This document shows, in pieces, positions 18,290 through 27,115 of a DNA stretch of 64,000 nt. The position numbers and the translations under genes are program-made. Numbering within the stretch: position 1 is the first letter of the stretch; each line of letters opens with the position of its first letter. The notes beneath the pieces are model-generated. The model was not told the origin of the DNA. It made no database searches and worked only from the letters and a program-made list of their open reading frames with translations. This stretch comes from Desmonostoc muscorum LEGE 12446. Lineage in GTDB: Bacteria > Cyanobacteriota > Cyanobacteriia > Cyanobacteriales > Nostocaceae. The DNA lies in contig NZ_JADEXS020000001.1 of NCBI RefSeq assembly GCF_015207005.2, positions 6,099,001-6,163,000 on the forward strand. The letters run 5' to 3'.

Positions 18290-21070
18290 GTGACTCCTTT
18301 ATTTTCAAAACAAAACTATTGGTATTGGCTGCAAAAATTGGGGATTACTATCAGTAGTCTCCCAGTTTTTTGGTCAAATTATTCACTTGCCCAAATTATC
18401 CCGGATAGTACTCTGCCAAGTAATTCCAATGTCAGACAACAGGACAACATCAGCATTATCGAAGCAGGAACTAAAGTAGAAGGTAATCTTTTTCACAGCT
18501 TTCAAGAGTTTTCTGTTCCTAGTGGCGGTACAGCTTTCTTTAATAATGCTACCGATGTTCAAAATATTATTAGTCGGGTAACTGGTGGCTCAGTTTCTAA
18601 CATTAACGGATTAATCCGGGCTAACGGTAGAGCTAATCTATTTTTAATTAATCCTAATGGCATTATTTTTGGACAGAACGCTAGTCTGAATATTGGTGGT
18701 TCTTTTTTGGCAACTACAGCTAATAGCTTAAAATTTGCTGATGGTAGAGAATTTAGTGCAAAGGTTCCTCAAAGTACACCTCTACTAACTCTCAGTGTGC
18801 CAATTGGATTACAATTTGGTACAAAAACAGAGCCAATTCAGGTTAATGGTTCTGGAGGATTAAGTTTAGACACTGATAAATCAATTGATAATACTGTAGG
18901 TCTTCAAGTACTACCAGGAAAATCTTTAGCTCTTGTAGGCGGTAACGTCAGTTTAGACGGTGGAATTTTGCAAGCGACTGGCGGTAGAGTTGAATTAGGA
19001 GGATTGGCAGTAGCAGGAACAGTAGGATTGAGCTTTGATAGCAATCATTTACAGTTGAGTTTTCCTGCTGATGTAGCGCGAGCAGATGTATCGTTGGCCA
19101 ATGCTTCTGCAATCAATGTCGTTGCGGAAAATGGTGGCAGTATTGCTGTTAATGCTCGAAATTTAGACGTTTTAGGAGCAAGTACTCTTGTTGCTGGGAT
19201 AGGTTCAGAATTGGGGGAAGTTGGCTCTCAAGCAGGTGATATTACACTGAATGCCACAGGGGCAGTTAAATTTGAAGAGCGATCACAAATTATCAACAGT
19301 GTTAATTCTAATGCTATAGGCAATGGTGGAAATATAACCATCCAAGGTGAATCGATCTTATTTACTCGTTCCACGTTAAGTTCTTTTACTAACGCCAGAG
19401 GAAATGCAGGTGATATTACACTTCAAGCCAAAGATTCTGTAACCTTTCAAGATAGTAGCGGTACATTCACCTTTGTCAACAGTGATGCAGTTGGTAATGG
19501 AGCAAATATTATTATCCAAGCTGCGTCCTTCTCCTTGCTCGATGGCTCTGCATTTGTTTCAACTTCAGATGGACAGGGAAATTCAGGTAATGTGACTGTT
19601 GATGCCAAAGGGTCTGTAACTTTTGCTGGAGTGGACACTTCTGGCATTCCTAGTGCTGTGTTTACCAACTCTAGTAACACTAGCAAAAGCGGAGATATAA
19701 CTATCCGAGCAAGTTCACTTTCCTTGCGTAATGGCGCTAATTTGGATACTAGCACCAGCGGTTCAGAAAGAGCCGGGAATATAACGATTGAAACTAGTGG
19801 TTCTGTCTCGTTGACAGGGGTAGATGGTGGAGAATTTCTGAGTGTGATACGCAGCCAGGTTAATTCTTTTAGCACTGGCTCTGGTGGAAATATTACCATT
19901 AAAGCTAGTTCGCTGTCGTTGGAAGATGGCGCTCAGATTAACTCAAATACACAAGCTCAAGGAAATGCTGGCAATATAAAACTGGAAATTAGCGGTGCTG
20001 TATCGTTAGCAGGAGTGGACAAAAATGGGAATGCTGGTGGTGTAGTCAGCAGTGTACAACCTGAAGCAACAGGCTTGGGTGGTGATATTAACATTCAGGC
20101 TAACTCACTGTCTTTTCGTGATGGTGCGAGATTATTTGCTAGCACTTTAGGACAGGGAAATGCAGGCAATATAAATGTTAATGTCAGAGATGCGATCGCC
20201 TTTGATGGTACTAGTAGCAATAATCGCCCTAGTGGCGTATTCACCACTGTAGAGCCTAACGCAATTGGCAATGCAGGCAATATAAATTTCACAGCCCGTT
20301 CTATTCGTTTAGATAACCAAGCAGCTATTTCAGCAATTACGACATCGGGTAATGGCGGTAATATTAACTTGCAAGTGCAAGACTTATTACTATTGCGCCG
20401 CAACAGTATTATTTCTACCTCAGCAGGCACAGCAGGGCAGGGTGGAGACGGCGGTAATATTACAGTTAATGCTCCCAATGGTTTTATTGTTGCTGTCCCT
20501 AAAGAAAATAGTGATATCACCGCTAATGCTTACACAGGTAAAGGTGGCAGAATAGATATTAAAGCTATTGATATTTTTGGTATTCAGCCTCGTGAAAGTC
20601 AAACTTTGATGAGTGATATAACTGCCAGTTCAGAATTGGGTGTCGATGGCAGCATAGAACTTAATACACCTGATGTTAACCCCAATCAAGCATTAGTAGA
20701 ACTACCCAAAAATTTAGTTGATGCTTCAGAAAAAATAATTCAAAGCTGTACTCCCAGGCGCAGGCAAAACAATACTTTCATTGTCACAGGACGTACAGGA
20801 ATGCCTTTGAGTCCAAGGGAACCATTGCGACAAAGGGCTGTGATTACTCAATGGATAACACTAGATGAGGAGGCAGATACACAAGTAAAACCAACGCGCT
20901 TACCTGAAAAACCAAAACCAATTGTTGAGGCTCAGGGATGGGTTGTAGATAAGCGTGGTGATGTTCACCTTGTTGCTCAAGTACCTCAGGAATTGAGAAT
21001 TCAAGAGTCAGAATGGGCTACGCCCCGCTACGCTAACAGGAGTCAGAATAAATTTTGTACTGCTGGATAA
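18290..21070 (+). CDS. Filamentous-haemagglutinin-like exoprotein (TpsA, two-partner secretion)
   Basis: 926 residues from a GTG. A signal-like N-terminus (about 14-35, ending near YSLAQI) precedes the TPS domain (about 40-320), which has the hallmark motif NPNG at 121-124 in ANLFLINPNGIIFGQN. Repeating beta-helix strands follow (NITIKASSLSLEDGAQINSN and the like). TpsA proteins are threaded across the outer membrane by a TpsB (FhaC/ShlB) pore; no such gene is in the window. The tail resembles the cyanobacterial branch (SCTPRRRQNNTFIVTGRTG). The last 20 codons or so are derived from a dispersed repeat (GGGCTACGCCCCGCTACGC), so the C-terminus has probably been altered. It may be transcribed with the RTX gene 171 bp upstream. 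Confidence 0.9.
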   Translation: MTPLFSKQNYWYWLQKLGITISSLPVFWSNYSLAQIIPDSTLPSNSNVRQQDNISIIEAGTKVEGNLFHSFQEFSVPSGGTAFFNNATDVQNIISRVTGGSVSNINGLIRANGRANLFLINPNGIIFGQNASLNIGGSFLATTANSLKFADGREFSAKVPQSTPLLTLSVPIGLQFGTKTEPIQVNGSGGLSLDTDKSIDNTVGLQVLPGKSLALVGGNVSLDGGILQATGGRVELGGLAVAGTVGLSFDSNHLQLSFPADVARADVSLANASAINVVAENGGSIAVNARNLDVLGASTLVAGIGSELGEVGSQAGDITLNATGAVKFEERSQIINSVNSNAIGNGGNITIQGESILFTRSTLSSFTNARGNAGDITLQAKDSVTFQDSSGTFTFVNSDAVGNGANIIIQAASFSLLDGSAFVSTSDGQGNSGNVTVDAKGSVTFAGVDTSGIPSAVFTNSSNTSKSGDITIRASSLSLRNGANLDTSTSGSERAGNITIETSGSVSLTGVDGGEFLSVIRSQVNSFSTGSGGNITIKASSLSLEDGAQINSNTQAQGNAGNIKLEISGAVSLAGVDKNGNAGGVVSSVQPEATGLGGDINIQANSLSFRDGARLFASTLGQGNAGNINVNVRDAIAFDGTSSNNRPSGVFTTVEPNAIGNAGNINFTARSIRLDNQAAISAITTSGNGGNINLQVQDLLLLRRNSIISTSAGTAGQGGDGGNITVNAPNGFIVAVPKENSDITANAYTGKGGRIDIKAIDIFGIQPRESQTLMSDITASSELGVDGSIELNTPDVNPNQALVELPKNLVDASEKIIQSCTPRRRQNNTFIVTGRTGMPLSPREPLRQRAVITQWITLDEEADTQVKPTRLPEKPKPIVEAQGWVVDKRGDVHLVAQVPQELRIQESEWATPRYANRSQNKFCTAG

Positions 21071-21072
21071 GC

Positions 21073-21310
21073 AAAATGCCATTTTACTTGCTAAATCTAC
21101 CGAAATGAGTAAGTGAAATGCCATTTTACTTGCGGAAAACACTAAAATGAGAAAGCAAACTGGGGTTTGAATAAGTCAAATGGCATTTTGAGAAAGCAAA
21201 CTGGGGTTTGAGTAAGTGAAATGGCATTTTACTTGCGGAAAACACCAAAATGAGAAAGCAAACTGGGGTTTGAATAAGTCAAATGGCATTTTGAGAAAGT
21301 AATTGCGGAT
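21073..21310. repeat. 103-bp tandem repeat downstream of the TpsA gene
   Basis: A 103-bp unit occurs about 2.3 times (21116-21218 and from 21219), preceded by a partial unit. Within each unit a shorter phrase (GAGAAAGCAAACTGGGGTTT) occurs twice. Complementary words AAATGCCATTTT and AAATGGCATTTT alternate, so the transcript could fold into stems. No open frame. The following bases (21311-21400) show nothing recognisable. Confidence 0.75.
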
Positions 21311-21506
21311 TTTGCTTATTAAATCTAGTCAAAATATGAATTTTAGATAAAGTTGATGGGGAAAGTTGCGATATTCTGATTTCTGAATTCTGCTTTATGG
21401 CGGTTTCAGAAAATAAACTATCCCAAATTATTTGTAAATTTGTAGGGGCGTACAGCTGTGCTACCCTACTACGGAATATTTTTTTCCTTGGAAGTCCTTT
21501 ATGGCA

Positions 21507-21733
21507 CAATACGGTTCAGTTAAGGCTTAACTCTTTGTCAAAGTCATTTTTTTAACGAACCGCCAAGGACGCAAAGAACGCAAAGAAAGAGAAGGAAGAA
21601 ATGCTTATACCATTTGTTTGTGAGGCTGCGCCAAATTTTCTTTCTTCTTTGTGTCCTTTGCGCCCTTTGCGGTTCGTTTCTCATATACTTTGGCGCATCT
21701 TCATACAGAATTAGTATTAACTGAACTGTATTG
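21507..21733. mobile_element. Inverted-repeat element type 4 with a type 3 element nested inside
   Basis: Outer ends CAATACGGTTCAGTTAAG and TTAACTGAACTGTATTG; flanks CTTTATGGC and CCTTATGGC look like a 9-bp target duplication. Inside, 21604-21719 is a second element with long ends (ATACCATTTGTTTGTGAGGC and GCGCATCTTCATACAGAAT), found complete again at 50149-50275. The interior also pairs AACGAACCGCCAAGGACGCA (21556) with a distant complement near 21656-21680. Non-coding. Just to the left, 21410-21500 is a worn type 2 element, and a palindromic core copy lies at 21778-21803. Confidence 0.65.
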
Positions 21734-21943
21734 CCTTATGGCGGTTTCAGATGCAGTACAACATCATATTGCAAGGTGTAGGGGCACAGCACTGCTGTGC
21801 CCTTTATTGAGGACTTCGCATTGCTCCCCTCGTAATGACAATTTAAGGGGTCTATAACGCCTGAAACCCTTGGAGATACCACTTGTGTGTACACCGTAGC
21901 CAATACATACGGGGAGGGTTAGGGTGGGGTAAACGCTCTATAT

Positions 21944-23098
21944 TCAAAACCTTAAAATTTCCCGCTCATATCCATCTGGTGTTGGTTCAATTTCCCATAC
22001 TAAACCCTCTCCTGGCTCCAGTTCTACATCGATATAAAGCCGATCGCTAGCTTCTGTTGCTGTATGCTCATTATTAATAAAAGGTTGCAAATCTTCGGTT
22101 AATAGTCTGAGTTGAAATCCCACGGGAATCATTGCATCGGGATTGGCATTTCGCAACTCAAAACGCCATACATTCTCTGTTAAATTATCTCTAGGAAATA
22201 CACGCAACTCGTAAGTATAATCGGCGATGGCCAACTGTCGTGAAAAACATACATTTGATTCTGCGTTTTCTCGACTTCGCACACCACGAGGAGCCAATTG
22301 TAATGTAGTCATTCCCCAACCAAGTTGTTGCGCGAAATTTGATACTCCTGCTTGCAACCATTGTTGAATTGACCACTGTTGTGATAATCCTTGGCGGCGT
22401 TCGTACAACTGCTGACGCCAACCGCCATGTGCTAATAATGCTCCCCAAAGTTCAAAGGGAATTGCTAAACGAGGGAAAACTACTTCAGCATTACCCAGCC
22501 GTTCTAGTAAGTTTTCTGCCTGTGCTAAAGGTAATTCTGGTAAAGGTGTGACTGAGGCGCGTAAAATTTCCTCTGGACAAAGTTGACGAGTAATCCACAA
22601 ACCATTAATGTTTTTGATTAAGTCATTCTCATCCAAACAGTAAGTGCGATCGCCTTGATCGTACACTCCTTTGGTTTTCAATTGACAATGAGTTGTATAC
22701 CCCCAAACACTCATCCAGCCACCATTAGGATTAACCAGTACTCCGATGTAATAATCAGCAACCCAATTGGGAATATCCACCCATTCCTGGGGTACACGCA
22801 ATTCTGCTGTGTCAATTGCCGTTGTGGGAATTAATACTAATCGTACTCCCTCACAGGCGATCGCAGTTCCATTGACAAATTCCCAAAAGCTAGGTAGTGC
22901 AGCTATTTGAGTCCAAACTCTCGCCCTGGGAAATTGCTCCTCTCTCAACCAAAGTAAAAATGCATCTAAGCACATTTGGTTAAGATAGGCTCGCCAGCGT
23001 CCGCCGGATGTAGAAAAAGCTGGTAATTCCTGAGTTTGAGAAGATAGCGAAATTTCCAAGGTCAGCTGTTCTGGAATTGAGGGTATATCATAAGTCAT
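21944..23098 (-). CDS. DUF1822 family protein
   Basis: 384 residues from the ATG at 23098, two bases after the stop of the sigma-factor gene; a longer frame exists but would overlap that gene. The N-terminus has RWRAYLNQMCLDAFLLWLRE, then strand-rich segments with GGWMSVWGYTTHCQLKTKG and TYCLDENDL. The C-terminal half carries MTTLQLAPRGVRSRE and a final domain (YELRVFPRDNLTENVWRFEL...IDVELEPGEGLVWEIEP). This is the cyanobacterial DUF1822 family, of unknown function, which I recall beside sigma-like and CHAT/CHASE2 genes. Tight coupling to the sigma gene suggests the products work together, possibly with DUF1822 as the sigma factor's regulator (inference). Soluble, no signal peptide. Confidence 0.85.
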   Translation of the reverse strand: MTYDIPSIPEQLTLEISLSSQTQELPAFSTSGGRWRAYLNQMCLDAFLLWLREEQFPRARVWTQIAALPSFWEFVNGTAIACEGVRLVLIPTTAIDTAELRVPQEWVDIPNWVADYYIGVLVNPNGGWMSVWGYTTHCQLKTKGVYDQGDRTYCLDENDLIKNINGLWITRQLCPEEILRASVTPLPELPLAQAENLLERLGNAEVVFPRLAIPFELWGALLAHGGWRQQLYERRQGLSQQWSIQQWLQAGVSNFAQQLGWGMTTLQLAPRGVRSRENAESNVCFSRQLAIADYTYELRVFPRDNLTENVWRFELRNANPDAMIPVGFQLRLLTEDLQPFINNEHTATEASDRLYIDVELEPGEGLVWEIEPTPDGYEREILRF

Positions 23099-23100
23099 TG

Positions 23101-24309
23101 TCAAGACTCCACTGGCGACGAGAAAACAAGAGGACGGTAGTGAGCAATCAACCATTCTTCTAGAGAATTGCTCATACTGTCGATTACGTCAGATGTCACA
23201 GAAATATGCAGTGTTTTTTGACTCCACTGAGCTAACTCCATTAGCAAAGTCTTTTTGATTTTAGTTAATTGGCGAGAAACTGTATATTGCTTGACTCCTA
23301 GCTGTTGAGCAATATCTTGCTGGGTCAATCCGTGCTTGTAGTAAGTTTGCAGAAGTACTTGGGCTGCGGTATCTAGTTTTGCCAGTGCATCACTTAAAAT
23401 CCGATTAATTTCCGTACTCCGCAATGCGATGTTTTGTGCTTCTTCTTGGACAATTATTTCATTTAATACCGATTCTTGAAAATTGTTTGTCAAGCGATCG
23501 AGTAATTCACCTGTCTCTTGTCCAGGTGCGGGGATATCGAGGGAAACGGAGGTGGGATATTCATAGAAACGCACGGCTTTAGCACTAGCAATTAGCCAAG
23601 ATTCCACACTTTCTGGGGTGCAGGCTGGACTAGAAGAATTGAGTTGACTCAGACGTTCGGTGTTGTATAGCTGGGCGATCGCCTGTAATCTTGTCTTATC
23701 TGGTTTAATCAGTTTGTGAGCAGTTGCAATATCATTTGGCGTGTAAAGTTGCAAGAAACAATTCCAAGCCAGAACATAACGCCCGATCATTTGCAATGGA
23801 TACCCAGCCTGTTTGAGAGATTCCACCAATCGCTTTTGACTGACTTTGTGCAGCAATCCCCAGTCATTACAGATATCAACTTCTTGCTGCTGACGTAACA
23901 AATCTTTAATTAAATTACTAAAAGTAAATTCAGCATAAATTTTCAAATTTGAACTTAATTGCGGGTTAAAGCCTCTGAGAACTTTATCAATGCGAGCGAT
24001 CGCTGTTTGGAAAAAATCGGCGATCGAATGTTGACTTAGTACATTCATCTTCATTTTTCTCGCAACCCAGTAGCAGACTTCCTGCAAATAAGCTGTAATA
24101 TGAGCAACAGCCATCGGACTTGCCTGCATTTGCCAAATCCGATGCCAGTAAATAGCCCAAAAGGTTTCAGACTCCTGCAAAGAAGATTGCTCTAAACAAT
24201 TGTGCATACTTCGCCGCAGCTTTTTATCAGTAACCCAACGGTCAAAAGCATCACCTTTAAACTGCACAAATGTCGAAAAAATTTCAATAACATGTTGTCT
24301 TGAATACAT
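23101..24309 (-). CDS. Sigma-70 family RNA polymerase sigma factor, cyanobacterial accessory group
   Basis: 402 residues from the ATG at 24309 (an upstream in-frame start at 24405 would add an unlikely leader). The clearest part is the C-terminal region 4 helix-turn-helix at about 312-358: LDTAAQVLLQTYYKHGLTQQ followed by DIAQQLGVKQYTVSRQLTKI. The middle part (FNPQLSSNLKIYAEFTFSNL) resembles region 2 to 3 of divergent sigma factors. A long insertion (about 200-310) separates them. The product probably directs polymerase to a small regulon. It heads a two-gene operon with DUF1822 and is divergent from CHAT-CHASE2; the 365-bp spacer between them holds a diverged palindromic element (24455-24531). 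Confidence 0.8.
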   Translation of the reverse strand: MYSRQHVIEIFSTFVQFKGDAFDRWVTDKKLRRSMHNCLEQSSLQESETFWAIYWHRIWQMQASPMAVAHITAYLQEVCYWVARKMKMNVLSQHSIADFFQTAIARIDKVLRGFNPQLSSNLKIYAEFTFSNLIKDLLRQQQEVDICNDWGLLHKVSQKRLVESLKQAGYPLQMIGRYVLAWNCFLQLYTPNDIATAHKLIKPDKTRLQAIAQLYNTERLSQLNSSSPACTPESVESWLIASAKAVRFYEYPTSVSLDIPAPGQETGELLDRLTNNFQESVLNEIIVQEEAQNIALRSTEINRILSDALAKLDTAAQVLLQTYYKHGLTQQDIAQQLGVKQYTVSRQLTKIKKTLLMELAQWSQKTLHISVTSDVIDSMSNSLEEWLIAHYRPLVFSSPVES

Positions 24310-24454
24310 AAAATTTTTGGTTCTTATATAAATAGCTAATAAAATCAAACTACTTTGTTGTACTGACACTTTCCTGAAATTTAGCAAACTTTGTCGCTCA
24401 ACCAAACCTAATTTTCTTCTTAACTAAACCCTGTTGCTTTATAGCATAGTGCGT

Positions 24455-24531
24455 TATAGCGGTACAGAAATTTGTAGGGGCGCATAGCTATGCGCCCCTA
24501 CGTTGTACCTGACGAAAGCGATAAATACTAT
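24455..24531. repeat. Diverged type 1 element with perfect palindromic core
   Basis: The core at 24474-24501 is a perfect 28-bp palindrome (GTAGGGGCGCATAG and its mirror). The left end TATAGCGGTAC and right flank GTTGTACC...AAAGCGAT resemble type 1 ends. It lies in the divergent promoter region of the sigma-factor and CHAT-CHASE2 genes. Apart from this, 24310-24674 holds a run of ACAAATGACAAATGAC words just before the CHAT-CHASE2 start and no gene. Confidence 0.65.
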
Positions 24532-24674
24532 ATGCCTATGTGAGATTCTTCAGAAAAAATTATGTTCGCTGCATAAATATAATAATTGTAGATGATATGT
24601 AATGTGTGTCCAATTTACATATTTTATAGTTAAGACCGTCACTAATGATTCATTGGACAAATAACAAATGACAA

Positions 24675-27092
24675 ATGACTAAATTGGTAGTTTTGAAATT
24701 TGGCAAAGGCAGCTTTGAGGCTGGGTTTCCAGTTACTCTGCAAATTGGAGAAGAAAATTGCCGCCCTGAAACTGAAGTTCTCGGCGAACTACCGCCAGAG
24801 AAAGAATTACCGCTAAATTTTAATACTTGGCAAGTAATTTATCGTAATCTAGATTTTTCTGCTCGTCCCAAAGGACTACCAAAACTCCAGAAACCAATTT
24901 CAAGTCAACAAGAGTGTTTACAAGCAGCCGAAAAATTGCGCGATCGCCTAAATCAATGGCTGCAATCAGAATCCTTTCGCAGCATCCGCGAGAAGTGGCT
25001 CGAAAAACTGCAAACATATGACCAAATTCGAGTAATTTTACAAACTGAAGATTATCAACTGCAAAAGCTTCCTTGGCATCTTTGGGAATTAATAGAACGC
25101 TATCCAAATGCAGAAATCGCGTTGGGCGCTCCTAGCTATGAAAAAGTGAGTTTTATTCCGAAATCCACAACAAAAGTTAAAATTTTAGCATTGTTAGGTG
25201 ATAGTCATGGAGTCGATATAGCTACAGATCGTTTACTTTTAGAACAACTACCTGATACAAAAATTCACTTTCTTGTAGAGCCATCTTGTGAAGATTTAAC
25301 AGATAATCTATGGCAACAAAATTGGGATATTCTTTTTTTTGCAGGACATAGTTCAAGTCAAAGTACAGGAGAAACCGGTCAAATTTACATTAACCAAACA
25401 GAGACTTTGACAATTAGTCAGTTAAAGTATGCTTTAAAGCAAGCTGTGGAACGCGGTTTAAAGTTAGCAATCTTTAACTCCTGCGATGGCTTAGGATTGG
25501 CAAGAGAATTTGCTTGTTTGCAGATTCCGCAGTTGATTGTGATGCGCGAACCTGTTCCAGATCGGGTAGCCCAAACATTTCTTAAACATTTCTTACAAGC
25601 ATATTCTGGAGGCCAATCTCTTTATTTAGCAGTGCGTATTGCCAGGGAAAGACTGCAAGGATTAGACAAACAATTTCCCTGTGCCAGTTGGCTACCCGTA
25701 ATTTACCAAAATCTGGCGGAGATACCACCCACTTGGGATGAATTGGGAATTGGGCATAGGGCATTGGTTATTTCTCCCTCATCTCCCTCATCCCCCTCAT
25801 CCCCCTCATCCCCCTCATCCCCTCGGCGCTCAAAACTTCATCTTCTTTGGCTCATTTGTATGAGTTTAATAACTAGTGGTTTAGTTGTCAGCGTACGATA
25901 TCTAGGAATGCTACAAAAATTTGAGTTACAAGCATTCGATCAATTGCAGCAACTACGCCCAGATGAAAAGCCGGAATCTCGCTTGCTAGTTGTGACAATT
26001 ACTGAAGAAGATGTGCAATCACAGTCTCAAGAAAAACCTCAAGGTTCTCTCTCAGATGAATCGCTATTGAAATTGTTGAAAAAATTAGCAGCATATCAAC
26101 CGCAAGCAATTGGATTAGATATTTACCGCGATCGCCCTGCCAAACCAGACTTACCAGAACTGCAAAAGTATTTGTATAATAGCAAAAATTTAATTACAGT
26201 CTGCCGAGTTAGCGATTCTCAATCCGAGCATCCTGGGATTAAACCTCCACCAGAAATATCACCAGAACGCTTGGGCTTTAGTGATTTGGTACTCGATCCT
26301 GATAATATTGTTCGTCGCCATTTGCTAGCATTAACGCCACCGCCTTCTTCGCCTTGCAAAGCATCCTATGGTTTCAGCGTCCAATTAGCACTGCGTTACT
26401 TGGCTGCTAAGAATATCTCTCTGAAATTTACGAGCAATGGTGCTTGGAAACTCGGCAAAACTATTTTTAAACCGCTAACAGCACACACAGGTGGATATCA
26501 AGGAATTGATGCCTCAGGACACCAAATTTTATTAAATTACCGTTCTCATCGTTCCCTACAAAAATTTGTGCCGCAGGTAACACTAACAGAGGTACTAGCA
26601 GGAAAAGTTAACCCTAGCACAATTAAAAACAGAATTGTTTTGATTGGTACAACAGCCCAAAGCTTTCAAGATTATTCATCCACACCTTACATTACAAATG
26701 AAGGTGCGATCGAGAAAGTAGCAGGTGTTATGTTGCAAGCGCAAATGATTAGTCAATTGTTGAGTGCAGTTCTGGATGGGCGATCGCTTTTATCAACTTG
26801 GTGTCTTTGGCAAGAAATTATCTGGATTTTGGCATGGTCATTAACAGCTAGTTTACTAACTTACTACATCCAACGGCTATTTTATTTAAGTATTGTAGCT
26901 GGAGTTGCAATTACTATTCTCTACGTAATATGCCTGATATTTTTCATTCAATGGAGTCTTTGGATACCACTTATTCCCTCTATCATCAGCTTCATTAGTA
27001 CTATTATCCTCGCCGCTTACTCCATGAAAAATTTTCTCAATTTCTCGAAAAACACACAGATTTTGGTGATTAATAAAAACAGAGACAACTAA
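24675..27092 (+). CDS. CHAT domain fused to CHASE2 sensor domain, membrane protein
   Basis: 805 residues. The N-terminal half is a CHAT protease-like domain with His225 (FFAGHSSSQS) and Cys270 (IFNSCDGLG), both catalytic positions intact. A linker of about 20 residues of repeated SPS triplets (about 368-388) comes from a CATCCCCCT DNA repeat. A membrane segment follows (LLWLICMSLITSGLVVSVRY), then an extracytoplasmic CHASE2 domain (about 415-700, starting FELQAFDQLQQLRP) and two or three C-terminal membrane segments. CHASE2 senses an unknown external signal. The topology puts the protease inside and the sensor outside, so a signal could switch cytoplasmic cleavage (inference). DUF928 follows after 23 bp, probably in one transcript. 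Confidence 0.88.
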   Translation: MTKLVVLKFGKGSFEAGFPVTLQIGEENCRPETEVLGELPPEKELPLNFNTWQVIYRNLDFSARPKGLPKLQKPISSQQECLQAAEKLRDRLNQWLQSESFRSIREKWLEKLQTYDQIRVILQTEDYQLQKLPWHLWELIERYPNAEIALGAPSYEKVSFIPKSTTKVKILALLGDSHGVDIATDRLLLEQLPDTKIHFLVEPSCEDLTDNLWQQNWDILFFAGHSSSQSTGETGQIYINQTETLTISQLKYALKQAVERGLKLAIFNSCDGLGLAREFACLQIPQLIVMREPVPDRVAQTFLKHFLQAYSGGQSLYLAVRIARERLQGLDKQFPCASWLPVIYQNLAEIPPTWDELGIGHRALVISPSSPSSPSSPSSPSSPRRSKLHLLWLICMSLITSGLVVSVRYLGMLQKFELQAFDQLQQLRPDEKPESRLLVVTITEEDVQSQSQEKPQGSLSDESLLKLLKKLAAYQPQAIGLDIYRDRPAKPDLPELQKYLYNSKNLITVCRVSDSQSEHPGIKPPPEISPERLGFSDLVLDPDNIVRRHLLALTPPPSSPCKASYGFSVQLALRYLAAKNISLKFTSNGAWKLGKTIFKPLTAHTGGYQGIDASGHQILLNYRSHRSLQKFVPQVTLTEVLAGKVNPSTIKNRIVLIGTTAQSFQDYSSTPYITNEGAIEKVAGVMLQAQMISQLLSAVLDGRSLLSTWCLWQEIIWILAWSLTASLLTYYIQRLFYLSIVAGVAITILYVICLIFFIQWSLWIPLIPSIISFISTIILAAYSMKNFLNFSKNTQILVINKNRDN

Positions 27093-27115
27093 ACACTTGT
27101 TGGGAGAAATGACAG

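Noticed and set aside
24820..25107. Minus-strand frame inside the CHAT-CHASE2 gene
   Set aside because: Antisense of a clearly coding region.
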